Source: Gemmatimonadales bacterium
Lineage (GTDB): Bacteria > Gemmatimonadota > Gemmatimonadetes > Palauibacterales > Palauibacteraceae
Length of the DNA: 19,607 nucleotides
Reading direction: 5' to 3'
Assembly: GCA_030636765.1 (NCBI GenBank)
Contig: DAOVWI010000023.1
Location: 1 to 19,607 of the forward strand
Every line of letters starts with the position of its first letter. Position 1 is the first letter of the stretch. Of this stretch, positions 7,032 to 16,228 are shown piece by piece. The notes under the pieces are model-generated. The model searched no databases and was not told the origin of the DNA. It saw nothing but the letters and a program-made list of their open reading frames with translations. The position numbers and the translations under genes are program-made.

Positions 7032-8354
7032 ATGCGGTATCGAATCGGATTCTCGGTCATGTCGCTCACCCTCCTTGGCGGCTTGGCGTTGCCGGCCACC
7101 GTCGCGGCCCAGATCCCAAGCGTGAAGGACCTGAAGAAGGCGGCGGACGAAGCCGCCAAGCGAGAGATCCTGAACAAGACCGAGGAGCTGGCCGCGGGCG
7201 CGGTGCGCTGCGTGTTCAGCAACTTCGAGTGCATTCGCAAGGCGAAGGAAGATGGCGAGCCCGTGGTCCTCACGGACGAGGAAGGCACCCTCCTGGCCGA
7301 CGAGGAAGGAAACCCGATCACGGATCCTTCTCAGCTTCCTCCAGGATCCGTACCCGGCCCGGGCGGGGATCAGCCCGCCGTTCCAGGAGGCGTCGCTTCC
7401 ACGTACGACTTCGAGCCCGGCGACCGGGAGCTCTTCGTGTCCGACTTCTCGGGGGAGAACCCGGGTGATTTCCCTCGCGGTCTCGAGCTCGTTGAGGGCA
7501 ACATGCAGGTTATCGAGTGGCAGGGCCGAAGGTTCCTTCAGACCAACTCCAAGTACAACGGATTCGCGGTGCCGCTTCCCGAGACGCTGCCCGAGCAGTT
7601 CACGATCGAGTTCGACCTGTACGACGCGGCCGGCACCTACGGCGTGGGGATCGCGCTCAGCGATCCTCCCAATCGCGGCTTCACCTGGTCTGCCTACTAC
7701 GACGCACACGTCTTCCGTGCCGGTCACCCGCATGGCTCGGGTGTGTGGACGGGGAGCCGCAACGAGCAGGTCGCGACGACGGTGGATATGCGGTCTGCCG
7801 AGGAGATTGTGCCGGTTCGGATCATGGTGGACGGCGCGCACGCGAAGATGTTCATTGGGGAGAACCGCGTCGCCAACGTTCCGCAGGCCAACCTGCCGCG
7901 AAGCGACAAGGTCTACTTCTTTATCTGGTCCCTTCCTCCCGACAAGCTTACGTACATCGCGGACATCCGGATCGCCGCGGGCGGTAGGGACCTGTACGAC
8001 GCGCTCGAGGCTGACGGTCGGGTCACGATCCGCGACATCCTGTTCGACACGAACTCGGCGACCATCCAGCCCGAATCGGCACCGATCCTCGAACAGATCG
8101 GCACGATGATGCAGCAGCATCCCGAGCTGAAGCTCATGGTCGAAGGCCACACGGACGATGAGGGCGACTTCGACTGGAACATGGAGCTCTCGGCCGATCG
8201 CGCGGCCTCCGTGAAGGCCTACCTGGTCGAGAACTTCGGCATCGATACCGACCGGATGCGCACCATGGGGTTGGGTCCGACGCAGCCCGTCGACAGCAAC
8301 GAGACCGCTGAAGGAAAGCAGAAGAACCGCCGGGTCGAACTGGTGAAGTTCTGA
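7032..8354 (+). CDS. OmpA-family protein with lectin/LamG-like region and C-terminal peptidoglycan-binding domain
   Basis: A 440-residue protein. Start ATG 7032 is preferred over further upstream codons because AAGGAG lies 7 bases before it and a signal peptide (ending VAAQ, about residue 24) follows at once. Order of parts: a helical, lysine-rich N-terminus (25-70); an acidic, proline-rich linker (about 75-118) with a repeated DEEG motif; a beta-rich region (about 120-328) resembling concanavalin/LamG-type sandwiches (FTIEFDLYDAAGTYGVGIAL); and an OmpA domain (331-440). That domain has the expected FDTNSATI, VEGHTDDEG, LSADRAASVKAYLV and NRRVEL landmarks, including the Asp/Arg that bind diaminopimelate in the family. 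It likely links peptidoglycan to the outer membrane or surface. It follows the repeat protein by 16 bases. A decayed copy of its C-terminal domain lies about 1 kb downstream. Confidence 0.9.
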   Translation: MRYRIGFSVMSLTLLGGLALPATVAAQIPSVKDLKKAADEAAKREILNKTEELAAGAVRCVFSNFECIRKAKEDGEPVVLTDEEGTLLADEEGNPITDPSQLPPGSVPGPGGDQPAVPGGVASTYDFEPGDRELFVSDFSGENPGDFPRGLELVEGNMQVIEWQGRRFLQTNSKYNGFAVPLPETLPEQFTIEFDLYDAAGTYGVGIALSDPPNRGFTWSAYYDAHVFRAGHPHGSGVWTGSRNEQVATTVDMRSAEEIVPVRIMVDGAHAKMFIGENRVANVPQANLPRSDKVYFFIWSLPPDKLTYIADIRIAAGGRDLYDALEADGRVTIRDILFDTNSATIQPESAPILEQIGTMMQQHPELKLMVEGHTDDEGDFDWNMELSADRAASVKAYLVENFGIDTDRMRTMGLGPTQPVDSNETAEGKQKNRRVELVKF

Positions 8355-8550
8355 AGCGTCGCAATGTGCGGGGTTCTGGCGGGGGTTGAACTCGATCCGA
8401 CAACGCCCCTACAAGTATCCAGGACGGGCGGTTTGCGCAGGCATGGGTCGTCGTAGGCGTCAACACAGCTACTGTCAAACGAAGCATCGTCGCGTACGCC
8501 CTGTGTACTAACGAGTCCTGAATTGAGCAAGGTGCCGATTCGATCGGAAA

Positions 8551-8580
8551 CTCACGACAGCCCACTACCCGGGCCGTGAG
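8551..8580 (+). promoter_or_regulatory. Bulged hairpin in the gap after the OmpA gene
   Basis: CTCACG (8551-8556) pairs with CGTGAG (8575-8580) and GCCC (8560-8563) with GGGC (8571-8574), leaving a 3-base bulge and a 7-base loop. No T run follows, so it is not a classical terminator. It lies 200 bases after the OmpA stop and 64 before the next gene, with a second stem 8 bases later. Confidence 0.4.
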
Positions 8581-8588
8581 GGAAACAA

Positions 8589-8611
8589 GACGCCGCGAAC
8601 GCGACGGCGTC
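8589..8611 (+). promoter_or_regulatory. Second leader hairpin before the 8644 gene
   Basis: GACGCCG (8589-8595) and CGGCGTC (8605-8611) form a perfect 7-bp stem with a 9-base loop. It ends about 20 bases before the ribosome-binding site of the 8644 gene. With the stem at 8551-8580 it makes a two-hairpin leader. The rest of the 8355-8643 gap shows no gene. Confidence 0.4.
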
Positions 8612-8643
8612 ACGTTCGGTGTGATCTCAACCTGGAGGGACTA

Positions 8644-9240
8644 ATGAAAGTCACGAAGCGAGCTACACAGTCGCGACGAAGGCTGAACGCGAGGGTAGGG
8701 CTGCCGTTGATCGCGGGAGCCGTCGCCCTCTGTGTGAGCGGAGCGGGCCAGAAAGCGATGGCTCAGGACGACTCGGGAGAGTGGATGGAGAAGCTCATGA
8801 GGGAGGTCCAGGGAACTAAGGTCGTGCTGGAGTCGTGTCCTGCTGAGCTGGAGATCTACAAGTTCCTGGGGAACACGGATCATGTCAGCTGGAAGGACCG
8901 CGAAGTTGGTGCGTGGGGCGATGACCTCGTGATAGTTGTGGGGGTCACGAACCATGGCGGTAGGCCAGCGGCGTTCGACTATGCGATTGGTTCCTGCAAA
9001 GGGCACGACGTGTGGGCTACCGCCAAGGGCGTCCAACTCAAGCCCGGCGAAAAACACGTGAGCGGGTTCAGAATTACGCATAGAGAGCTGGTTGGCCACG
9101 TTCCCGCGAACGTTGCGACCAATAAGACCTGTATAGGGATCTTCCTCTTGAAGGACGGATCCAAGGATCTGTTCAGAGACGGCAACATCCCCAACCACGA
9201 TAAGCAGCACACGGTCCTCGTGGATCAAGTTATCGGCTGA
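8644..9240 (+). CDS. Exported protein of unknown function
   Basis: A 198-residue protein starting at ATG 8644 with GGAGGG about 6 bases upstream. A long basic N-region (KVTKRATQSRRRLNAR) precedes the hydrophobic core and a cleavage site near AMAQ (about 40). The mature part looks like a beta-sandwich: GDDLVIVVGVTNHGGRPAAFDYAIGS, then VQLKPGEKHVSGFRI, a pattern seen in periplasmic Ig-like or CARDB-like domains (a neutral-hydrophobic strand with conserved Asn-His-Gly). Three mature cysteines (ESCPAE, GSCKGH, KTCIGI) could form a disulphide. I do not recognise a named family. Base composition is lower in GC than the flanking arms (line 9121-9180 counts 45%). A strong hairpin follows the stop by 8 bases, suggesting a one-gene transcript. 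Confidence 0.75.
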   Translation: MKVTKRATQSRRRLNARVGLPLIAGAVALCVSGAGQKAMAQDDSGEWMEKLMREVQGTKVVLESCPAELEIYKFLGNTDHVSWKDREVGAWGDDLVIVVGVTNHGGRPAAFDYAIGSCKGHDVWATAKGVQLKPGEKHVSGFRITHRELVGHVPANVATNKTCIGIFLLKDGSKDLFRDGNIPNHDKQHTVLVDQVIG

Positions 9241-9248
9241 CAATGTGC

Positions 9249-9291
9249 CGTCGAGCGAGCTGGCGTTTCACTCACAGCAGCTCGCTCGACG
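9249..9291 (+). terminator. 14-bp perfect inverted repeat after the 8644 gene
   Basis: Arms 9249-9262 (CGTCGAGCGAGCTG) and 9278-9291 are perfectly complementary around a 15-base loop. The stem starts 8 bases after the stop codon at 9240, the usual place for a terminator. A short pyrimidine run (CTCCCTTC) follows rather than a T tract, so Rho-independent function is likely but not certain. Confidence 0.65.
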
Positions 9292-9360
9292 CTCCCTTCA
9301 TCGGCTTGGTCCTTGGCTGCCCCCTGGACCGACAGACCGACAGAAGGTTGGCTTCGGTAG

Positions 9361-9606
9361 AGCGGCCGGAATCTGTATGACGCCTTAGAGGCGATCGGCA
9401 CCATGCTTGAGCTGTAGCTGCTCGTGGAGGGCTACACGGACGATGAGGCCGAGTTCGACTCGAACATGGAGCTCTCGGCGGATCGCGCCGCGTCTGTGAA
9501 GGCTTACTTGGTTGAGAACTTCGGGATCGAGGCAGACCGGCTGTGCACGATGGGGTTGGGTTCGACGCAACCGGTGGGAACGAACGACACACCCGAGGAG
9601 GGGAAG
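9361..9606 (+). pseudogene. Decayed duplicate of the OmpA C-terminal domain
   Basis: One frame reads GRNLYDALEA, IGTM, LEL-stop-LLVEGYTDDE and on through NMELSADRAASVKAYLVENFGI to TPEEGK. Compared by hand with the intact OmpA protein at 7032-8354, 44 of 56 residues match over the VEG...NET stretch. Three lesions are visible. An in-frame 84-base deletion removes the counterpart of residues 328-355, including FDTNSATI. A 12-base in-frame deletion removes M360-H363. A nonsense codon TAG at 9415-9417 replaces the AAG of K367. An in-frame TAG also lies at 9358. Similarity is clear from about 9367 and stops at 9606; anything upstream is too diverged to call. No ribosome-binding site or start serves this frame. 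The lesions keep the frame, so decay is probably moderate in age. Confidence 0.85.
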
Positions 9607-10554
9607 ATGAAGTGGCACCAATCGCTGATGACCGGCCGGGCGAAGCGGCTTACGTTCGGCGCCAGTGTTCTGGCCTTAACGGTTCCGATCCTCGTAGGTG
9701 CCCGGTCAACAGCCCCCCTGGCAAATAGTGATCTGGCCTACGTCGTGGTCGACAATTCCACGACTACGGCCGGCACCACACTGATGATCACCGACATCGG
9801 GTCCCCTTCGAGGCGCAGCGAAGTCCCGCCGGACAAGTGCTTCGGTATACGCGGGGCAGTGGCCTGCTTCTTCGATCACCCCGTTTGGTCACCGGACGGA
9901 GAGCGGCTCGCCTTCATCTTCACCGCGCTCGCTGACAGCAGGGGGCCCTTCCAGGTCTGGGTCGCCGACCGGGATGGCAAGAACGCCCGCAGCGTTACGG
10001 GGACGAAAGGTGACAGCCGCCACCCGACATGGTCGCCGGACGGCCAACGAATCGCTTTTGATGAGGGGGGGTTCATCTACAGAGTCGAACTGTGCAAGGC
10101 CGGTCTGCCGGTGGAGAAACTGGGACCCGGCACCAATCCGTCCTGGTCGCCCAACAACGCGTGGTTAGCCTATGAGTTAAACGGCGACATTTACAGGATG
10201 GACTGGAGAAAAGGAGGGAGCGTGACCCGGCTCACCACCGACGAGGCGGTGGATAAGGATCCAGCGTGGGCCAAGGACATGAGTCAGGGTCTGATGATTG
10301 CGTGGGCTTCGAATCGGGCTGGGACGTTCGATATCTACCTCATGGATCAGGACGGTCAGAACGTCCGACTCGTGGTCAAGGAGCCTCGTGACCAGCACGC
10401 CCCGGACCTTCTGGAGAGGTTCCCGGGCGTGGTCTATGAGGAGAACAGAGAGGTCTTCTTTGGTGCTCGCGGCGGAGCCTCGAGGCACATCGTTAAGGGT
10501 TTCTCGCCAGCAATGGGTCTCTCTCCCAAGAAGTCGATCATCTGCCCAAAGTGA
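9607..10554 (+). CDS. Exported TolB-like (PD40) beta-propeller protein
   Basis: A 315-residue protein with WD40-like PD40 beta-propeller repeats. At least four blades carry the signature: HPVWSPDGERLAFI, HPTWSPDGQRIAFD, NPSWSPNNAWLAYE, and DPAW followed by ASNRAGTFDIYLMDQDG. The N-terminus is basic then hydrophobic (RLTFGASVLALTVPILVGA), so it is exported or anchored. The frame continues upstream without a stop into the OmpA remnant, but the real start is ATG 9607: GGAGG sits at 9597-9601, 5 bases before it, and the similarity to OmpA ends exactly there. Such propellers act as protein-binding platforms, as in Tol-Pal; the OmpA-linked location hints at an envelope role, but no Tol genes are near. 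The C-terminal quarter is less regular (four cysteines in total). Lower GC than the right arm. Confidence 0.85.
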   Translation: MKWHQSLMTGRAKRLTFGASVLALTVPILVGARSTAPLANSDLAYVVVDNSTTTAGTTLMITDIGSPSRRSEVPPDKCFGIRGAVACFFDHPVWSPDGERLAFIFTALADSRGPFQVWVADRDGKNARSVTGTKGDSRHPTWSPDGQRIAFDEGGFIYRVELCKAGLPVEKLGPGTNPSWSPNNAWLAYELNGDIYRMDWRKGGSVTRLTTDEAVDKDPAWAKDMSQGLMIAWASNRAGTFDIYLMDQDGQNVRLVVKEPRDQHAPDLLERFPGVVYEENREVFFGARGGASRHIVKGFSPAMGLSPKKSIICPK

Positions 10555-10659
10555 GTCTTGTAGGTTGTCGCTATCGGAGTCCTCGGCCGAGCCAGCTCGT
10601 CGTCGCCTCCATCGGGTGCCTCCTTTCGTCGGGGGTGCGGCCGCGACCAACCGCGCCTG

Positions 10660-11064
10660 GTGATGTCCCTACCCGAGCGCGAGTGCACGCGGCTGGGCTA
10701 CGCCTGTACGTGGGACGAGGTCAGCGATGACGCCTTGCAGCTTGCGCCATCGGGCTCGATTGCTGCTCCAGGACCCAATACGGATGCGAACGCGATAGGT
10801 TCAGGCGCTGCGGTTGGGAGCAATATGGGCGCGTCGACGTTCGAGCAGTATACAGGTGAGTTTCCCATCCTCTTTGACAGGAAAGGCGGCGGAGTCGTAA
10901 GTGGCCGTGCGAGTGGAACCGTCCAAGTACTGGACGCCATGACGTACTCGGAGCGATCCGCTCAACTCTCCGTCGAGTTCGTAATCACCGACGATGATCT
11001 TATTGGGGCGAACCCTTTCGATAACTTGCAAAAAATGACTTATTTGTCTTGCGAGGTGCGTTGA
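10660..11064 (+). CDS. Unrecognised ORF coupled to the next gene
   Basis: 134 codons from GTG 10660 (ATG follows at once). I recognise no family. The product has no signal peptide; it is rich in Gly, Ala and Ser at 35-60 and ends in a beta-like stretch (SGTVQVLDAMTYSERSAQLSVEFVITDDDL). Support for it being real: its TGA overlaps the next gene's TTG in TTGA, and a GAGG at 11053-11056 inside it can serve that start. Against: no ribosome-binding site precedes it, the frame is open back to 10564 with no start codon, and codon use shifts from GC-rich third positions at the beginning to AT-rich at the end (line 10981-11040 counts 42% GC). It may be the 3' part of a broken or fused gene. Confidence 0.45.
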   Translation: MMSLPERECTRLGYACTWDEVSDDALQLAPSGSIAAPGPNTDANAIGSGAAVGSNMGASTFEQYTGEFPILFDRKGGGVVSGRASGTVQVLDAMTYSERSAQLSVEFVITDDDLIGANPFDNLQKMTYLSCEVR

Positions 11065-11747
11065 CCGCCCGATCCCACGCCTTGCTCTTCTTGCTCCTCG
11101 GCGTCACGCCGCTCGCAGCGCAGGATCTAGAGGATCTTTGTGCGGGTGCCGGAAGACTAGCGGTGGGTCAGTGGGCAGCGTACCGCGTGGACGGTTTTGG
11201 CGGAGTAAGAGTCGATACACGCTACGCCATCGTCGGCCGGGAATCAGTCGAAGGCGAGGAACCAGTCGAAGGCCAGGAGCCGGTCGAAAGCGAGGACCAG
11301 TATTGGCTTGAGCTGGAACTGCCCGGTGGCATGATGATGCAGATGTTGATTCCAAGCTACCCCTTCCCGCCGGAAAGCGTCCGCCGGGTCGTCGCCAAGA
11401 TCGGTGACGGGCCAGCGATGGAATACCCAGAAGAGATGGCCGTGTCGATGGGGCGACAGGGCCAGAATCTCTCGGAGCCGCTACTCAAAGCGTGCAACGA
11501 GTCGGAGACGGTGGGATGGGAGACGGTGACCGTCCCGGCCGGCACCTTCCATGCCTTGCGGGTGAAGGCGATACTCGCCGGCGGTGATGAAAAGGACATC
11601 TGGCTCTCGAAGGACGTTCCCTTCGGCATCATCAGAATGACCGAAGAACCAGAGGGCACGGGGTTGGTGCTCCTGGATCATGGGACCGACGCTACGTCCT
11701 CGATCACCGAGACGCCCCAGAAGATGGGTGAGCCCGGCCCAGGGTAG
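11061..11747 (+). CDS. Exported DUF3108/TapB-like protein with an acidic tandem repeat
   Basis: About 228 residues. TTG 11061 is the best start: GAGG lies 4 bases before it, and TTGA overlaps the stop of the preceding ORF. A further TTG at 11049 has no ribosome-binding site. The signal peptide ends at PLAAQ. The mature protein begins with LAVGQWAAYRVDGFGGVRVDTRYAIVG, has an acidic loop made of three hexapeptide repeats, and later WETVTVPAGTFHALRVKA plus DIWLSKDVPFGIIRM. That PAGTF-x-x-x-RVK / W-x-S-x-D-VP-x-G-I pattern is typical of DUF3108-like exported proteins of unknown function. Family assignment is from pattern memory and moderate. The next gene starts 38 bases later with its own ribosome-binding site. 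Confidence 0.7.
   Translation: MTARSHALLFLLLGVTPLAAQDLEDLCAGAGRLAVGQWAAYRVDGFGGVRVDTRYAIVGRESVEGEEPVEGQEPVESEDQYWLELELPGGMMMQMLIPSYPFPPESVRRVVAKIGDGPAMEYPEEMAVSMGRQGQNLSEPLLKACNESETVGWETVTVPAGTFHALRVKAILAGGDEKDIWLSKDVPFGIIRMTEEPEGTGLVLLDHGTDATSSITETPQKMGEPGPG
11244..11297 (+). repeat. 18-bp coding tandem repeat, three units
   Basis: Three adjacent 18-base units (11244-11261, 11262-11279, 11280-11297) encode SVEGEE, PVEGQE and PVESED. They are imperfect, differing at a few bases each. The result is an acidic surface loop between two beta segments. Unit length equals that of the GETYLP repeat at 6773, but the sequence is unrelated. Confidence 0.85.
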
Positions 11748-11785
11748 GAGATACGGCTTCCACTCGTGCTAACGGAGGTCCAGGT

Positions 11786-13726
<1,941 letters not shown>

Positions 13727-14410
13727 CCGGCGCTCACTCCGGCAGCCCGAAAACGAACAGCGTGGGCGAGCCTCGCGGGCCGAAAATAAACGGCCGCCTC
13801 GAGTTCCTCCTGCGCTGGGCCGCTGACGGTGGGGGTCAGCCCCTTCTCCCCCCGTATGAACGCCGGCGCGGGCGCACTCTCCTGAGCGTACTCGCCCGCC
13901 GGCAGCTCGTTTCGCTCCAGGATATAGGCGAGGACATCGACGTACTCGTCCTTCGCCAACGAGCCCGCCGCCGGCCGGGGCATCGTGGTCCTCAGGATGA
14001 AGAAGAGGTCGTCCAGGGAGCGAGCCGGCGTGCCCCACTTGCCGAGGAAATCCGGCCCCACGAGCGCGACCGCCACTCCATCGTCCAGCCGCGAGCCGTG
14101 GCACGCCGCGCAGTGGGCCCGGTAGATGTCCCGGCCTCGGGACGCTTGGGCGGCTGTGTAGAGACCCCCCTCCTGCGCCTCTTGCTGAGCGACAGCGGCA
14201 GAGCTCGACCGAGCGGCCAAGCCGAAGGCGGAGGCCAGCATCGAAAGGACGAGCAACCGGGACACTCCAGGGTGGATGACGAAGCGCTGCATGACTATGC
14301 TTTTCCTTCGCTGTCGGAGCGGAAGGCTAGGAAGTTTGCCGGCTGTGCCACATCTTCGCCGGGCGGATTCATATCAAGGTGAGCCGCGCTCGGGCGAAGG
14401 CGCAACAGCG

Positions 14411-14441
14411 TTGCCGGCCGTCGAGCGCTTTCTCGTAGATT
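14411..14441 (+). promoter_or_regulatory. Candidate sigma70-like promoter for the TPR gene
   Basis: TTGCCG (14411-14416) and TAGATT (14436-14441) resemble -35 and -10 boxes but with a long 19-base spacer. Transcription would begin near 14448, after the in-frame GTG at 14444 and before ATG 14468, which agrees with the ATG start. Weak match. Confidence 0.25.
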
Positions 14442-14467
14442 GAGTGGGAGAACGTCGAGCGAAGCCC

Positions 14468-16228
14468 ATGAGTCCTGTGAGCGACCTGTTCCGGAGTCTC
14501 AACCGACGGCGGATGTTCCAGGTCGGCGTTCTGTATCTGGGCGCGGCCTGGGCGCTGCTGGAGGCGACGGATTTCTTCGTCCAAAACTACGATCTCTCCC
14601 ACAAGCTTCTCGACCTCGCAATCCTTTTCATCATCCTCGGCTTTCCCGCGGTCCTGATCATCGCCTGGCACCACGGCGAGCACGGAAGACAGGAAGTCGT
14701 CCGAAGCGAACTGGCTATCCTCACCGCGCTCTTCGTGTTCGCGGCCGTCGGCACGTACCGCATCAGTACGGGCGAAGTGGCGGTCGGTTCGCCCGGGACC
14801 GTGCAGATGGGGCCGGACCTGGGTGCGGGCTCGGTAGCCATTCTGCCGTTCACCAATAGCACCGGGGTGGACAGCCTGGACTGGCTCGGCCCGGGCGTCA
14901 GCGACATCCTCACGAGCAACCTATCGCTCTTCACGGGAATCAGCGTCGTTACCCCGCAGCGGCTCTTCGATCTTCTCAGGCAGGAGGGTCGCGAGGAGAC
15001 GGAGCGGATCCCGGAGCAGTTCGCCATGGATATCGCCGCGCGCTCGGGTGCTCGGCTCATGGCTCGCGGGTCGGTTCTCGGCGGTCCCGGTGACCTGACG
15101 CTGGATGCCCAGCTGATCGACCTTTCGGACGGAACCGTCGTTGGCGTGGGGCGCGCCCGTGGTGACGACCTCTTCGCGCTCGCGGACACCGTGGCGCGAG
15201 CGCTTGCCGAGCATGTAGCGGGCGAGACCGTCCGCGCCGCGCCGCGGGATCGATCTCCCCTTGCCTTGAGCGGAGATCTCGAGTCGTACCGGGAGTACGT
15301 CTCCACGCTTCGCTCGAGATGGCGCGAGCTGGATTCGAAGGACATTGGGGGTCGTTGGGACCTGGTCGAGCTCTACCGCCTGATGCCTGGCCGGGAGAAG
15401 GAGCAGTGGGCGCTTCTGGAGGAAGTCCTCGAGCTCGAGCCGGACGCCGTCCAGGCCGTGTCCGGCTTGGCCGAGCTGTCGCTCAGGATGCACGATGAGG
15501 CAGGAGCGGACTCGCTCATGGCGCACCTCGCCGACATGGGTCCGGCCGATCCGGAAGCCCGGCTGGCTCTGGGCCGTCTGTTCGAGGATGCGGGAGATTT
15601 CGAGAAGGCACGAGAGTACTATCGCGAAGCGATGTTGGAGCGCGACGCGGGCCCGGCTCTAGACATGCTCGCCGGCAGCTACTTGCGTGAGAACCGTCCC
15701 GACGCGGCCCGTGAGGAGCTGGATCGCTTCCTTTCCGATCCGGACCCCGTTCTCCGAACACGGGCACGGCTTCTGGTCGGCGATGCGTATGTGTGGGAAG
15801 GAAGCTTCCAGGCGGGGCTCGACGCCTACCGCGAGTCGGCGGAGATCGCGGCGGCTGGACCGCCCCAACTCGAGGCCGATGTCCTGAGAAGCGCGGCGGA
15901 CGTGGAGGCCCTCCTTACGAAGCCGAGGCCACCCCTGTTCAACCGCTCGATCTGGATGCTTCTCGAGGTCGGCCGCGGCCAGAGGGCGCTCGACCTGATC
16001 GATGCTGCGGAGTTTGTACACCTCCGCGACGCACGCAGGGTATCCCCCGCCCGCTACCACGCGCTCCTCTATGCTCGTGGTCGGGCCCTCGAGCTGTTGG
16101 AAAGGCGGGACGCCAGCGAGCCGTTCGAGGAGATCCTGGAGCACTGGGGCCTCGCCGTGAGCGACGTTCCCATGATGCGAGATCTTGCCGACCGGCTTGT
16201 GCGGCTCAGCGAGAGGAGCGGCAACTAA
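14468..16228 (+). CDS. Membrane-anchored FlgO/TolB-N-like domain protein with TPR repeats
   Basis: A 586-residue protein from ATG 14468; an in-frame GTG at 14444 has no ribosome-binding site and adds only eight charged residues. The N-terminus (LFRSLNRRRMFQVGVLYLGAAW...) is the three-helix membrane module (about 17-37, 46-68, 81-98) that commonly heads class III cyclase, kinase or DNA-binding regulators. Next, at about 120-250, is the FlgO/TolB-N-like domain (SVAILPFTNSTG...LDWLGPGVSDILTSNLS...ISVVTPQRLFDLL). From about 300 to the end are TPR-type helical pairs (ARLALGRLFEDAGDFEKAREYYREAM). No cyclase, kinase or winged-helix output domain is present, so it is more likely a scaffold or sensor than an enzyme. 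The next gene starts directly at its stop, suggesting an operon with the lipoprotein and the AhpD-like enzyme. Confidence 0.85.
   Translation: MSPVSDLFRSLNRRRMFQVGVLYLGAAWALLEATDFFVQNYDLSHKLLDLAILFIILGFPAVLIIAWHHGEHGRQEVVRSELAILTALFVFAAVGTYRISTGEVAVGSPGTVQMGPDLGAGSVAILPFTNSTGVDSLDWLGPGVSDILTSNLSLFTGISVVTPQRLFDLLRQEGREETERIPEQFAMDIAARSGARLMARGSVLGGPGDLTLDAQLIDLSDGTVVGVGRARGDDLFALADTVARALAEHVAGETVRAAPRDRSPLALSGDLESYREYVSTLRSRWRELDSKDIGGRWDLVELYRLMPGREKEQWALLEEVLELEPDAVQAVSGLAELSLRMHDEAGADSLMAHLADMGPADPEARLALGRLFEDAGDFEKAREYYREAMLERDAGPALDMLAGSYLRENRPDAAREELDRFLSDPDPVLRTRARLLVGDAYVWEGSFQAGLDAYRESAEIAAAGPPQLEADVLRSAADVEALLTKPRPPLFNRSIWMLLEVGRGQRALDLIDAAEFVHLRDARRVSPARYHALLYARGRALELLERRDASEPFEEILEHWGLAVSDVPMMRDLADRLVRLSERSGN

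Noticed and set aside
6729..8150. 473-codon open frame on the minus strand
   Set aside because: Shadow of the OmpA-family gene and the repeat protein. Its C-terminal periodicity is simply the complement of the GETYLP repeat.
9418..9606. Reading the OmpA remnant and propeller as one fusion protein from GTG 9424
   Set aside because: The GTG has no ribosome-binding site and would begin in the middle of an OmpA domain lacking its first strand. ATG 9607 has a near-ideal GGAGG and a signal-like N-terminus.
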